In this document: positions 37,481 to 48,859 of the stretch, piece after piece
How the letters are laid out: every line of letters begins with the position of its first letter
How positions within the stretch are numbered: position 1 is the stretch's first letter
Assembly (NCBI RefSeq): GCF_002236115.1
Contig: NZ_NIWT01000004.1
Location: 310,001-374,000, forward strand
DNA from: Pseudomonas jessenii
GTDB taxonomy: Bacteria > Pseudomonadota > Gammaproteobacteria > Pseudomonadales > Pseudomonadaceae
Reading direction: 5' to 3'
Length of the DNA stretch: 64,000 nt
Translations under genes and position numbers: made by a program
Notes under the pieces: model-generated
The model's input: only the letters and a program-made list of their open reading frames with translations
Databases searched by the model: none
What the model was told of the DNA's origin: nothing

Positions 37481-37615
37481 ATGGGCGCCAGAGGCATGAA
37501 AACAATGATATTCAGGACGTTATTTTTGAACACAGCTTTAATTGTCCCAAGCCTGCGCCAACTTACGGCGATGGCGGTGGAATCCAGCCACGAACTCAGC
37601 GTGGGTAAACCGTGA
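37481..37615 (+). CDS. Small ORF (44 aa) translationally overlapping rnc
   Basis: Reads [17 protein letters not shown] near its start and ends [14 protein letters not shown] at 37469-37472 is spaced 8 bases from the ATG. Its TGA overlaps the rnc GTG (GTGA), and rnc has no clear Shine-Dalgarno of its own, so translation coupling is plausible. A DUF4845-type gene sits at this place in P. aeruginosa (PA0769, from memory). The ending ELSVGKP resembles the end of such proteins, so this may be an internally deleted remnant or a replacement. No conserved domain recognised. Confidence 0.45.
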   Translation: MGARGMKTMIFRTLFLNTALIVPSLRQLTAMAVESSHELSVGKP

Positions 37616-38301
37616 GCGTCTCCTTAAGCCGTCTAGAGCGTCAGCTCGGCTACACCTTCAAGGATCAGGAACTGATGGTCCTGGCCCTGACTCACCGCAG
37701 CTTTGCCGGGCGTAACAACGAACGCCTGGAATTCCTCGGTGACGCCATTCTCAACTTCGTCGCCGGCGAGGCGTTGTTCGAGCGCTTCCCGCTGGCTCGC
37801 GAAGGCCAGTTGTCGCGTTTGCGCGCACGTCTGGTCAAAGGTGAGACCCTGGCCGTACTGGCCCGTGGTTTCGATCTGGGCGAATACCTGCGCCTGGGCT
37901 CGGGCGAGCTGAAAAGCGGCGGTTTCCGTCGCGAGTCGATTCTGGCCGATGCCCTCGAAGCGCTGATCGGTGCGATCTACCTCGATGCTGGCATGGAAAT
38001 GGCCCGCGAGCGTGTGCTCGCCTGGCTGGCCGGCGAGTTCGAAGGCCTGACGCTGGTCGACACCAACAAAGATCCAAAGACCCGCCTGCAAGAGTTCCTG
38101 CAGTCCCGTGGTTGTGAGCTGCCGCGTTACGAAGTGGTGGATATCCAGGGTGAGCCGCATTGCCGGACGTTCTTCGTCGAATGCGAAATCATCTTACTGA
38201 ATGAAAAAAGCCGAGGTCAGGGTGTGAGTCGTCGTATTGCCGAACAGGTAGCGGCCGCCGCAGCACTGATTGCCCTGGGTGTGGAGAATGGCAATGACTG
38301 A
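37612..38301 (+). CDS. rnc: Rnc, ribonuclease III
   Basis: RNase III (229 aa) cleaves double-stranded RNA, including rRNA precursors. The catalytic signature [12 protein letters not shown] starts near residue 36, followed by the second catalytic segment with [14 protein letters not shown]. The double-stranded RNA-binding domain covers about residues 153-225 ([14 protein letters not shown]). The start is GTG at 37612. era overlaps its end by 8 bases, the usual rnc-era coupling. Confidence 0.97.
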   Translation: MSVSLSRLERQLGYTFKDQELMVLALTHRSFAGRNNERLEFLGDAILNFVAGEALFERFPLAREGQLSRLRARLVKGETLAVLARGFDLGEYLRLGSGELKSGGFRRESILADALEALIGAIYLDAGMEMARERVLAWLAGEFEGLTLVDTNKDPKTRLQEFLQSRGCELPRYEVVDIQGEPHCRTFFVECEIILLNEKSRGQGVSRRIAEQVAAAAALIALGVENGND

Positions 38302-39196
38302 TACAAACGCAACTCGCTGTGGCTATGTTGCCATCGTCGGCCGTCCGAACGTGGGCAAGTCCACGTTGCTGAACCACATCCTGGGTCAGAAGCTGGCGAT
38401 CACCTCGCGCAAACCGCAAACCACCCGTCACAACATGCTCGGTATCAAGACCGAGGGCGATGTGCAGGCGATCTACGTCGATACCCCTGGTATGCACAAG
38501 GGCGGCGAAAAGGCCCTGAACCGCTACATGAACAAGACCGCTTCGGCGGCGCTGAAAGACGTCGACGTGGTGATCTTCGTGGTCGACCGCACCAAGTGGA
38601 CCGAAGAAGACCAGATGGTTCTCGAGCGCGTCCAGTACGTGACCGGCCCGCTGATCGTGGCGTTGAACAAGACCGACCGCATCGAAGACAAGGCCGAGCT
38701 GATGCCGCACCTGAGCTGGTTGCAGGAGCAGTTGCCGAATGCGCAGATCATCCCGATTTCCGCGCAGCACGGGCATAACCTCGATGCACTGGAACGCGTG
38801 ATTGCCGAGCACCTGCCGGAAAACGATCACTTCTTCCCGGAAGACCAGATCACCGACCGCAGCAGCCGTTTCCTCGCCGCCGAGCTGGTGCGCGAGAAAA
38901 TCATGCGCCAGATGGGCGCCGAGCTGCCGTACCAGATCACCGTTGAAATCGAAGAGTTCAAGCAGCAGGGCAAGACCCTGCACATTCATGCCTTGATCCT
39001 CGTCGAGCGCGATGGCCAGAAAAAAATCATCATTGGCGACAAGGGCGAGCGCATCAAGCGCATCGGCACCGAAGCGCGCAAGGACATGGAGCTGCTGTTC
39101 GACTCCAAGATCATGCTCAACCTGTGGGTCAAGGTTAAGGGTGGCTGGTCCGATGACGAGCGTGCATTGCGTTCGTTGGGTTACGGCGACCTGTAA
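38294..39196 (+). CDS. era: Era, GTPase for 16S rRNA maturation
   Basis: Era (300 aa) combines an N-terminal Ras-like G domain with a C-terminal KH domain that binds the 16S rRNA 3' end. Seen: [39 protein letters not shown], and the KH signature [19 protein letters not shown] at 38294 has GGAG seven bases upstream; ATG at 38288 is too close to it. In most Pseudomonas recO follows directly; here a REP doublet separates them. Confidence 0.96.
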   Translation: MTDTNATRCGYVAIVGRPNVGKSTLLNHILGQKLAITSRKPQTTRHNMLGIKTEGDVQAIYVDTPGMHKGGEKALNRYMNKTASAALKDVDVVIFVVDRTKWTEEDQMVLERVQYVTGPLIVALNKTDRIEDKAELMPHLSWLQEQLPNAQIIPISAQHGHNLDALERVIAEHLPENDHFFPEDQITDRSSRFLAAELVREKIMRQMGAELPYQITVEIEEFKQQGKTLHIHALILVERDGQKKIIIGDKGERIKRIGTEARKDMELLFDSKIMLNLWVKVKGGWSDDERALRSLGYGDL

Positions 39197-39223
39197 TACG
39201 TTTTCCGGATCAACAATGATCCC

Positions 39224-39313
39224 CTGTGGGAGCGAGCTTGCTCGCGATAACGGTCTGTCAGTCAACATTGATGTTGAATATCAGGCCCTCATCGCGAGCA
39301 AGCTCGCTCCCAT
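39224..39313 (+). repeat. REP doublet between era and recO
   Basis: TGTGGGAGCGAGCTTGCTCG and its inverse, with a spacer carrying GGTCTGTCAGTCAACATTG. The 172-base era-recO gap consists mostly of this element. Confidence 0.93.
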
Positions 39314-39368
39314 ATTGGTTTCAGGTTGTATGTAAAACTGCGCTCCTTCATCGAGAACTGCGATTTCC

Positions 39369-40052
39369 ATGTCCCAAGCGCCCGCCCAACCCGCCTATGT
39401 CCTGCACTCCCGCGCCTACCGTGAAAACAGCGCGCTGGTGGACTTCCTCACGCCGCAAGGTCGGCTGCGGGCGGTGTTGCGCAGTGCGCGGGGCAAGGCC
39501 GGGACACTGGCGCGGCCGTTCGTGCCATTGGAAGTCGAGTTCCGGGGCAAGGGCGAGCTGAAGAATGTCGGGCGCATGGAGAGTGCTGGCATCTCCACCT
39601 GGCTCAATGGCGAGGCGCTGTTCAGCGGTCTTTACCTCAATGAATTGCTGATTCGCCTGTTGCCCGCCGAAGATCCTCATCCCGGCGTATTCGATCACTA
39701 CGCTGCGACTTTGCTGGCGCTGGCTGAAGGTCGTGCTCTGGAGCCCTTGCTGCGCTCCTTCGAGTGGCGCTTGCTCGATGACCTCGGCTACGGTTTTTCC
39801 CTGACGACTGATATTCATGATCAACCCATCGCGCCGGACGGCCTCTACCGTTTGCAAGTGGATGCCGGGCTTGAACGTGTCTACCTGCTGCAACCGGGCC
39901 TGTTCAACGGCACCGAATTGCTGGCCATGGCTGAAGCCGACTGGTCTGCCCCCGGCGCTTTGTCTGCCGCCAAGCGCTTGATGCGCCAGGCGTTGGCCGT
40001 TCACCTGGGCGGCCGTCCACTTGTCAGTCGCGAGCTGTTTCGCAAGCCCTGA
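39369..40052 (+). CDS. recO: RecO, recombination mediator
   Basis: RecO (227 aa) with RecF and RecR loads RecA on SSB-coated gaps. An N-terminal OB-fold ([29 protein letters not shown]) is followed by a helical domain. The ATG at 39369 gives the expected length. A Cys4 zinc finger is absent, as usual for proteobacterial RecO. It precedes pdxJ by 49 bases. Confidence 0.93.
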   Translation: MSQAPAQPAYVLHSRAYRENSALVDFLTPQGRLRAVLRSARGKAGTLARPFVPLEVEFRGKGELKNVGRMESAGISTWLNGEALFSGLYLNELLIRLLPAEDPHPGVFDHYAATLLALAEGRALEPLLRSFEWRLLDDLGYGFSLTTDIHDQPIAPDGLYRLQVDAGLERVYLLQPGLFNGTELLAMAEADWSAPGALSAAKRLMRQALAVHLGGRPLVSRELFRKP

Positions 40053-40101
40053 TCACACCGTATGCTGTGCACCGAACTTTCTCTTCTTCTGGAGCGCTTC
40101 C

Positions 40102-40845
40102 GTGACCACCAGCACCCGTATTCTTCTTGGCGTGAACATCGACCACGTTGCCACCCTGCGTCAGGCCCGGGGCACCCGTTACCCGGACCCGGTCAAGGCT
40201 GCACTGGACGCGGAAGAGGCGGGCGCCGACGGCATCACCGTGCACCTGCGCGAAGACCGTCGGCACATTCAGGAGCGCGACGTTCTGCTGCTCAAGGACG
40301 TGCTGCAAACCCGCATGAACTTCGAAATGGGTGTCACCGAGGAAATGATGCAGTTCGCCGAGCGCATCCGCCCGGCGCACATTTGCCTGGTGCCGGAAAC
40401 CCGTCAGGAACTGACCACCGAAGGTGGCCTGGATGTGGCGGGGCAGGAGGCGCGGATCAAGGCGGCGGTCGAGCGTCTGTCGAAGATCGGCTCCGAAGTG
40501 TCGCTGTTCATTGATGCCGATGAGCGCCAGATCGAAGCTTCCCGTCGTGTCGGCGCGCCAGCCATCGAGTTGCACACCGGGCGTTATGCCGATGCCGAGA
40601 CGCCGACCGAAGTCGCCGAAGAACTCAAGCGTGTAGCCGATGGCGTGGCCTTCGGTCTGGCCCAGGGCCTGATCGTCAATGCCGGTCATGGCCTGCACTA
40701 TCACAACGTCGAAGTCGTGGCGGCGATCAAGGGCATCAACGAACTGAACATCGGCCATGCGCTGGTGGCCCATGCGCTGTTCGTTGGCTTCAAGTCGGCT
40801 GTTTCGGAGATGAAGGCGCTGATTCTGGCGGCTGCGAAAGCTTAA
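40102..40845 (+). CDS. pdxJ: PdxJ, pyridoxine 5'-phosphate synthase
   Basis: PdxJ (247 aa) joins deoxyxylulose 5-phosphate and aminoacetone phosphate in the last ring-closing step of vitamin B6 synthesis. It is a TIM barrel with [18 protein letters not shown] at the N-terminus, [16 protein letters not shown], and [17 protein letters not shown] at 40102 has GGAG seven bases upstream; longer readings run back into recO. recO-pdxJ adjacency is widely conserved. Confidence 0.96.
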   Translation: MTTSTRILLGVNIDHVATLRQARGTRYPDPVKAALDAEEAGADGITVHLREDRRHIQERDVLLLKDVLQTRMNFEMGVTEEMMQFAERIRPAHICLVPETRQELTTEGGLDVAGQEARIKAAVERLSKIGSEVSLFIDADERQIEASRRVGAPAIELHTGRYADAETPTEVAEELKRVADGVAFGLAQGLIVNAGHGLHYHNVEVVAAIKGINELNIGHALVAHALFVGFKSAVSEMKALILAAAKA

Positions 40846-40862
40846 AAGACAAACACAAAATC

Positions 40863-40952
40863 CTGTGGGAGCGAGCTTGCTCGCGATAGCGGTCTGACAG
40901 ACACAATTGGTGTGACTGACTGGGCCTCATCGCGAGCAAGCTCGCTCCCACA
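40863..40952 (+). repeat. REP doublet between convergent pdxJ and mltF
   Basis: TGTGGGAGCGAGCTTGCTCG and inverse; spacer includes GGTCTGACAGACACAATTGG. It occupies nearly the whole 125-base gap. Confidence 0.93.
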
Positions 40953-40970
40953 TTTGATGTTGGGTGGCTG

Positions 40971-42716
<1,746 letters not shown>

Positions 42717-45700
42717 ATGTTGATCCTGCGCGGCGCTCCTGCCCTTTCTGCCTTTCGCCACAGCAAGCTCCTTGAGCAACTGAGCCAGAAGGTTCCGGCT
42801 GTCAGCGGCCTGTATGCTGAATTCGCTCACTTCGCCGAAGTTACCGGCGTCCTGACCGGCGACGAACAGCAGGTGCTCGCGCGCCTTCTGAAGTACGGTC
42901 CAAGCGTTCCGGTACAGGAACCGACCGGTCGTCTGTTTCTGGTGCTGCCGCGTTTCGGCACCATCTCGCCGTGGTCGAGCAAGGCCAGCGACATCGCCCG
43001 TAACTGTGGCCTGGCGAAAATCCAGCGCCTGGAGCGCGGCATCGCGTTCTACGTGGCCGGCCAGTTCAGCGACGCTGAAGCCCAGCTGATCGCCGACGGT
43101 CTGCACGACCGCATGACCCAGATCGTCCTGGGCAACCTCGAGCAGGCCGCCGGCCTGTTCAGCCACGCCGAACCGAAGCCCCTGACCGCCATCGACGTGT
43201 TGGGTGGCGGCCGCGCCGCGCTGGAAAAAGCCAACACCGAGCTGGGCCTGGCCCTGGCCGAAGACGAGATCGACTATCTGGTCAACGCCTTCGTCGGCTT
43301 GAAGCGCAACCCGCATGACATCGAACTGATGATGTTCGCCCAGGCGAACTCCGAGCACTGCCGTCACAAGATCTTCAACGCCAGTTGGGACATCGACGGC
43401 GAGAGCCAGGAAAAAAGCCTGTTCGGCATGATCAAGAACACCTACGTGATGCACAGCGAAGGCGTTCTGTCGGCTTATAAGGACAACGCTTCGGTGATCG
43501 TCGGCTCCGTGGCCGGTCGCTTCTTCCCGGACCCTGAGACCCGCCAGTACGGCGCGGTGCAGGAGCCGGTGCACATCCTGATGAAGGTTGAGACCCACAA
43601 CCACCCGACCGCGATTGCCCCGTTCCCGGGCGCATCCACCGGTTCCGGTGGCGAGATCCGTGACGAAGGCGCCACCGGTCGCGGTGCCAAGCCGAAGGCT
43701 GGCCTGACCGGTTTCACCGTGTCGAACCTGCAGATCCCGGGCTTCGAACAGCCGTGGGAAGTGCCGTATGGCAAGCCCGAGCGCATCGTCACCGCGCTGG
43801 ACATCATGATCGAAGGCCCGCTGGGCGGCGCTGCGTTCAACAACGAATTCGGTCGTCCAGCACTGACTGGCTACTTCCGTACCTTCGAACAATCGATCAC
43901 CACCCCGCACGGTGACGAAGTTCGCGGCTACCACAAGCCGATCATGCTGGCTGGCGGCATGGGCAACATCCGTGAAGAACACGTCAAGAAAGGCGAGATC
44001 GTTGTCGGCTCCAAGCTGATCGTGCTCGGCGGCCCGGCGATGCTGATCGGCCTGGGCGGCGGCGCCGCTTCCTCCATGGCCACCGGCACCAGCTCGGCAG
44101 ACCTGGACTTCGCTTCCGTACAGCGCGAAAACCCGGAAATGGAACGTCGCTGCCAGGAAGTCATCGACCGTTGCTGGCAACTGGGCGACAAGAACCCGAT
44201 CAGCTTCATCCACGACGTGGGTGCGGGCGGTCTGTCCAACGCCTTCCCGGAACTGGTCAACGACGGCGACCGCGGTGGCCGTTTCGAACTGCGCAACATT
44301 CCAAACGACGAGCCGGGCATGGCCCCGCACGAAATCTGGTCCAACGAATCCCAGGAACGTTACGTTCTGGCCGTCGGCCCGGCGGATTTCGAACGCTTCA
44401 AGGCGATCTGCGAGCGTGAACGTTGCCCGTTTGCCGTCGTCGGCGAAGCCACTGCCGAGCCACAACTGACCGTCACCGACAGCCACTTCGGCAACAGCCC
44501 GGTGGACATGCCGCTGGAAGTGCTGCTGGGCAAAGCCCCGCGCATGCACCGTTCGGTGGTTCGCGAGAACGAACTGGGCGACGATTTCGATCCGTCGACC
44601 CTGAGCATCGCCGACTGCGTCGAGCGCGTTCTGCATCACCCGGCCGTGGCGAGCAAAAGCTTCCTGATCACCATCGGCGACCGCACCATCACCGGCCTCG
44701 TGGCCCGTGACCAGATGGTCGGCCCGTGGCAGGTTCCGGTGGCCGACGTTGCCGTCACCGCCACCAGCTTCGACGTCTACACCGGTGAAGCCATGGCCAT
44801 GGGCGAGCGCACTCCGCTGGCACTGCTGGACGCTCCGGCGTCGGGCCGCATGGCCATCGGCGAAACCCTGACCAACATCGCGGCCTCGCGCATCGGCAAG
44901 ATCTCCGACATCAAACTGTCGGCGAACTGGATGTCGGCTGCCGGTCACCCGGGTGAAGATGCACGCCTGTACGACACCGTGAAAGCGGTCGGCATGGAGT
45001 TGTGCCCTGAGCTGGGCATCACCATCCCGGTTGGCAAGGACTCGATGTCCATGGCCACCCGCTGGAACGATGAAGGCGTGGACAAGTCCGTGACTTCGCC
45101 GATGTCCCTCATCGTGACCGGTTTCGCGCCAGTGACTGACATCCGTCAGACCCTGACCCCGCAACTGCGCATGGACAAGGGCACCACCGACCTGATCCTG
45201 ATCGACCTGGGCCGCGGCCAGAACCGCATGGGCGCCTCGATCCTGGCGCAGGTTCACGGCAAGCTCGGCAAGCAGGCTCCGGACGTCGACGACGCCGAAG
45301 ACCTCAAAGCCTTCTTCGCGGTGATCCAGGGCCTCAACGCCGACGGCCACCTGCTGGCTTACCACGACCGTTCCGACGGTGGTCTGCTGACCAGCGTTGT
45401 CGAGATGGCGTTCGCCGGTCACTGTGGCCTGAGCCTGAACCTCGACGGTCTGGCAGAAACCTCTGCCGACATCGCCGCCATCCTGTTCAACGAAGAACTG
45501 GGTGCCGTGATCCAGGTTCGCCAGGACGCGACCCCGGACATCCTCGCGCAGTTCAGCGCTGCCGGCCTGGGTGACTGCGTGTCGGTGATCGGTCAGCCAA
45601 TCAACAATGGCGAGATCGGCATCACCTTCAACGGTGACACGGTGTTCGAAGGCCAGCGTCGTCTGCTGCAACGCCAGTGGGCCGAGACCAGCTACCAGAT

Positions 45701-46613
45701 CCAGCGTCTGCGTGATAACGCCGACTGCGCCGAGCAAGAGTTCGACGTGCTGCTGGAAGAAGAAAACCCGGGTCTGAGCGTCAAGCTGAGCTACGACATC
45801 AACCAGGACATCGCCGCGCCTTACATCAAGAAAGGCATTCGCCCACAGGTTGCCGTACTGCGTGAGCAGGGCGTCAACGGTCAGGTGGAAATGGCTGCCG
45901 CGTTCGACCGCGCCGGTTTCAACGCGATCGACGTGCACATGAGCGACATTCTGGCCGGCCGGGTCGACCTGAACGAGTTCAAGGGCATGGTCGCTTGCGG
46001 CGGCTTCTCTTACGGCGACGTATTGGGTGCCGGTGAAGGCTGGGCGAAATCCGCGCTGTTCAACAGCCGTGCCCGCGATGCGTTCCAGGGCTTCTTCGAA
46101 CGCAACGACAGCTTCACCCTCGGCGTATGCAACGGTTGCCAGATGATGTCCAACCTGCACGAGCTGATCCCAGGCAGCGAGTTCTGGCCGCACTTCGTGC
46201 GCAACCGCTCCGAGCAGTTCGAAGCCCGTGTTGCCATGGTGCAGGTCCAGGAGTCGAACTCGATCTTCCTGCAAGGCATGGCCGGTTCGCGCATGCCGAT
46301 CGCCATTGCTCACGGTGAAGGCCATGCCGAGTTCGCCAGCGAAGAAGCACTGCTGGAAGCCGATCTGTCGGGTTGCGTGGCGATGCGTTTCGTCGACAAC
46401 CACGGCAAGGTCACCGAAAGCTACCCGGCCAACCCGAACGGCTCGCCGCGCGGGATCACCGGTTTGACCAGCCGCGACGGTCGCGTGACCATCATGATGC
46501 CGCACCCGGAACGAGTGTTCCGCGCCGTGCAGAACTCGTGGCGTTCGGATGACTGGAACGAAGATGCTCCGTTGATGCGTATGTTCCGTAACGCTCGTGT
46601 GTGGGTGAACTAA
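42717..46613 (+). CDS. purL: PurL, phosphoribosylformylglycinamidine synthase
   Basis: The large single-chain FGAM synthase (1298 aa) of purine synthesis; it converts FGAR and glutamine to FGAM with ATP. An N-terminal PurS-like domain is followed by two AIR-synthase-type halves (for example [28 protein letters not shown]) and a C-terminal glutaminase with the cysteine in [12 protein letters not shown] and HGEGHAEF. Length matches the family. It is transcribed away from mltF. Confidence 0.98.
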   Translation: MLILRGAPALSAFRHSKLLEQLSQKVPAVSGLYAEFAHFAEVTGVLTGDEQQVLARLLKYGPSVPVQEPTGRLFLVLPRFGTISPWSSKASDIARNCGLAKIQRLERGIAFYVAGQFSDAEAQLIADGLHDRMTQIVLGNLEQAAGLFSHAEPKPLTAIDVLGGGRAALEKANTELGLALAEDEIDYLVNAFVGLKRNPHDIELMMFAQANSEHCRHKIFNASWDIDGESQEKSLFGMIKNTYVMHSEGVLSAYKDNASVIVGSVAGRFFPDPETRQYGAVQEPVHILMKVETHNHPTAIAPFPGASTGSGGEIRDEGATGRGAKPKAGLTGFTVSNLQIPGFEQPWEVPYGKPERIVTALDIMIEGPLGGAAFNNEFGRPALTGYFRTFEQSITTPHGDEVRGYHKPIMLAGGMGNIREEHVKKGEIVVGSKLIVLGGPAMLIGLGGGAASSMATGTSSADLDFASVQRENPEMERRCQEVIDRCWQLGDKNPISFIHDVGAGGLSNAFPELVNDGDRGGRFELRNIPNDEPGMAPHEIWSNESQERYVLAVGPADFERFKAICERERCPFAVVGEATAEPQLTVTDSHFGNSPVDMPLEVLLGKAPRMHRSVVRENELGDDFDPSTLSIADCVERVLHHPAVASKSFLITIGDRTITGLVARDQMVGPWQVPVADVAVTATSFDVYTGEAMAMGERTPLALLDAPASGRMAIGETLTNIAASRIGKISDIKLSANWMSAAGHPGEDARLYDTVKAVGMELCPELGITIPVGKDSMSMATRWNDEGVDKSVTSPMSLIVTGFAPVTDIRQTLTPQLRMDKGTTDLILIDLGRGQNRMGASILAQVHGKLGKQAPDVDDAEDLKAFFAVIQGLNADGHLLAYHDRSDGGLLTSVVEMAFAGHCGLSLNLDGLAETSADIAAILFNEELGAVIQVRQDATPDILAQFSAAGLGDCVSVIGQPINNGEIGITFNGDTVFEGQRRLLQRQWAETSYQIQRLRDNADCAEQEFDVLLEEENPGLSVKLSYDINQDIAAPYIKKGIRPQVAVLREQGVNGQVEMAAAFDRAGFNAIDVHMSDILAGRVDLNEFKGMVACGGFSYGDVLGAGEGWAKSALFNSRARDAFQGFFERNDSFTLGVCNGCQMMSNLHELIPGSEFWPHFVRNRSEQFEARVAMVQVQESNSIFLQGMAGSRMPIAIAHGEGHAEFASEEALLEADLSGCVAMRFVDNHGKVTESYPANPNGSPRGITGLTSRDGRVTIMMPHPERVFRAVQNSWRSDDWNEDAPLMRMFRNARVWVN

Positions 46614-46618
46614 GCACC

Positions 46619-46930
46619 GTGTACAAGCTCAGCTTTTTTGTTCCCGACAGTCATGTCGAGGTGGTCAAAAGCGCCGTATTCGCCGCCGGTGGTGGGCGAA
46701 TCGGTGCTTATGACCACTGTGCATGGCAAGTGTTGGGCACTGGCCAGTTTCGTCCACTGGACGGCAGCCAGCCGTTCATTGGCGAGGCAGGGCAGGTCGA
46801 ACAGGTCGAGGAATGGAAGGTTGAGCTGGTGGTGGCCGATGAGTTGATTCGCTCGGTAGTGGCAGCTCTGAAACAGAGCCATCCCTATGAGACACCGGCT
46901 TATGAAGTGTGGCGGCTGGAGGATTTCTGA
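46619..46930 (+). CDS. YqfO/NIF3 C-terminal-like small protein
   Basis: A 103-residue protein that resembles the CutA-like insert domain of YqfO/NIF3-family proteins: KLSFFVPDSHVEVVKSAVF, GGGRIGAYDHCAWQVLGTGQF and a C-terminal SHPYETPAYEVWRL. The standalone form next to purL is common in Pseudomonas. Function is unknown. The GTG at 46619 lies 5 bases after the purL stop; GTG at 46601 would overlap purL. Confidence 0.85.
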   Translation: MYKLSFFVPDSHVEVVKSAVFAAGGGRIGAYDHCAWQVLGTGQFRPLDGSQPFIGEAGQVEQVEEWKVELVVADELIRSVVAALKQSHPYETPAYEVWRLEDF

Positions 46931-46948
46931 TTCTCCGGTGCTGAAATG

Positions 46949-46986
46949 AAAAACCCGCTGAAAGAGATTTCAGCGGGTTTTTTGTT
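46949..46986 (+). terminator. Terminator after the YqfO-like gene
   Basis: AAAACCCGCTGAAA and TTTCAGCGGGTTTT form a 14-base stem around GAGA, followed by T residues. Confidence 0.92.
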
Positions 46987-47016
46987 GCCCAAACTATTGT
47001 GGTGTCAGTGAGGGCC

Positions 47017-47092
47017 TCATCGCGAGCAAGCTCGCTCCTACATTGGATCTGCATACACCGGACCACTGTGGGAGCGAGCTTGCTCGCGATGG
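47017..47092 (+). repeat. REP doublet between the YqfO-like gene and nagE
   Basis: ATCGCGAGCAAGCTCGCTCC and GGAGCGAGCTTGCTCGCGAT, tail-to-tail, spacer about 30 bases. It lies between convergent genes. Confidence 0.92.
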
Positions 47093-47114
47093 CGGCCTAT
47101 CAGGCACCGAGGAT

Positions 47115-48830
47115 CTAAACCTTGGCACTGACCTCGCTGCGATTGACCAACACCTCCAGTGCATCACTCAAGGTCGGCGCCTTGTCGCCAATCAGCAGAT
47201 GCCAGATACCGCCATCCAGCTGACTTACACCCTGGCAACCCAACGCTTTCAAATCGAACTCCGACAACGCCTTGCCATCGGCCAGTTGCAGGCGGATGCG
47301 GGTCAAGGCCACGCAATCGAGTTGCAGCACATTGTCGCCGCCGCCCAAGGCATTGAGCCATTGCTGGGCCTCGGGTGTCGCCATGGCGGCAGGTGGCGGC
47401 GCGTCGATTTCTGCAGCCGGCGACGACACCATGGCGCGACCTAGCGCAGGCATCGCCAGGCGAATCTCATCGGCAATCGCGTCGGCCATTGGCCCCACCA
47501 CCACTTGCAAACTCCCGCCCTTGCCCGGACGCACCACGGCCATGGCACCGAGTGCTTTCAAGTCGGTATCCGAGGCTTTGTTGCGATCCACCATGTCCAG
47601 GCGCAAGCGCGTGGTGCAGGCGCCGACGGTGATCAGGTTTTCGGCACCACCCAAGGCCTTGATGTATGCCCCGGCGCGTTCATTGTCGGCGACGGCAACC
47701 TGCTCGACGTCAGCGCTGGTTTCGCGGCCCGGTGTCTTCAGGTCGAAGCGGCGGATACAGAAGTCAAACACCACGTAATAGATCACGGCATACGCCAGGC
47801 CCACCGGGAACACCAGCCAGCCGTTGGTGGACTTGCCCCAGCCAAGAATCATGTCGATGAAGCCGCCGGAGAAGGTGAACCCCAGGTGGATGTTCAGCGC
47901 ATTGGTGATGGCCATCGACAGGCCGGTCAGCAACGCATGCAGCACAAACAGCAACGGCGCGAGGAACATGAAGGCGAATTCAATCGGCTCGGTGACGCCG
48001 GTCAGGAACGCGGTCAACGCCATCGACAGGAAGATCCCGCCCATCACCTTGCGCCGTGCCGGCAGGGCGTTGCGGTACATCGCCAGGCACGCGGCGGGCA
48101 GGCCGAAGATCATCATCGGGAACATGCCGGTCATGAACTGGCCACCCTTCGGATCGCCGGCGAAGTAGCGCGACAGGTCGCCAGTCACCAGCGTCCCGGT
48201 GGTGGGGTCGGTGAAGTTGCCGAACACGAACCACGCCATGTTGTTGAGGATGTGGTGCAGGCCGGTGACGATCAGCAGGCGGTTGAACAGGCCGAAGACG
48301 AACGCGCCGAAGCTGCCGCTTTCCATCATCAGTGTGCCGAAGCTGTTGATGCCGTGCTGGATCGGCGGCCAGATGTAGCCGAACACCACACCCAGCCCCA
48401 CGGCGGCGAACCCGGTGACAATCGGCACGAACCGTCGGCCACCGAAGAACGCCAGGTATTCCGGCAGCTTGATGTCCTTGAAGCGGTTGTACAGCGCGCC
48501 GGCCATCAGGCCGCTGACGATCCCGGCGAGCATGCCCATGTTGATGCTCGGGTCGAGCGCCTTGAGGGTGGAGATCATCACCAGGTAACCGATCACCCCG
48601 GCCAGACCCGCCGTACCGTTGTTGTCCCTGGCGAAACCGACCGCGATACCGATGGCGAAGATCATTGCCAGGTTGGCGAAGATCACCTGGCCGGCGTCGT
48701 GGATGATCGCGATGTTCAGCAGATCGGTATCGCCCAGGCGCAGCAGCAGGCCGGCAATCGGCAGGATCGCGATCGGCAGCATCAGCGCGCGGCCGAGGCG
48801 TTGCAGGCCTTCGATGAAAAGTTGGTACAT
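47115..48830 (-). CDS. nagE: NagE, N-acetylglucosamine PTS permease (EIIC-EIIB-EIIB')
   Basis: A 571-residue permease that imports and phosphorylates GlcNAc. The N-terminal EIIC domain (to about residue 375) has many helices, for example LPIAILPIAGLLLRLG and GFIDMILGWGKSTNGW. The first EIIB (about residues 395-470) contains the phospho-cysteine in GACTTRLRL. A second EIIB-like domain (about 490-565) has ALTRIR where CxTR is expected, so its phospho-cysteine position is alanine; it is probably not catalytic. EIIA is not fused here but lies in the adjoining EI fusion. Start MYQLFIEGLQRLG at 48830. Confidence 0.93.
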   Translation of the reverse strand: MYQLFIEGLQRLGRALMLPIAILPIAGLLLRLGDTDLLNIAIIHDAGQVIFANLAMIFAIGIAVGFARDNNGTAGLAGVIGYLVMISTLKALDPSINMGMLAGIVSGLMAGALYNRFKDIKLPEYLAFFGGRRFVPIVTGFAAVGLGVVFGYIWPPIQHGINSFGTLMMESGSFGAFVFGLFNRLLIVTGLHHILNNMAWFVFGNFTDPTTGTLVTGDLSRYFAGDPKGGQFMTGMFPMMIFGLPAACLAMYRNALPARRKVMGGIFLSMALTAFLTGVTEPIEFAFMFLAPLLFVLHALLTGLSMAITNALNIHLGFTFSGGFIDMILGWGKSTNGWLVFPVGLAYAVIYYVVFDFCIRRFDLKTPGRETSADVEQVAVADNERAGAYIKALGGAENLITVGACTTRLRLDMVDRNKASDTDLKALGAMAVVRPGKGGSLQVVVGPMADAIADEIRLAMPALGRAMVSSPAAEIDAPPPAAMATPEAQQWLNALGGGDNVLQLDCVALTRIRLQLADGKALSEFDLKALGCQGVSQLDGGIWHLLIGDKAPTLSDALEVLVNRSEVSAKV

Positions 48831-48859
48831 GGCGGTTCTCCGTGGATTCTTGTTGTTCT

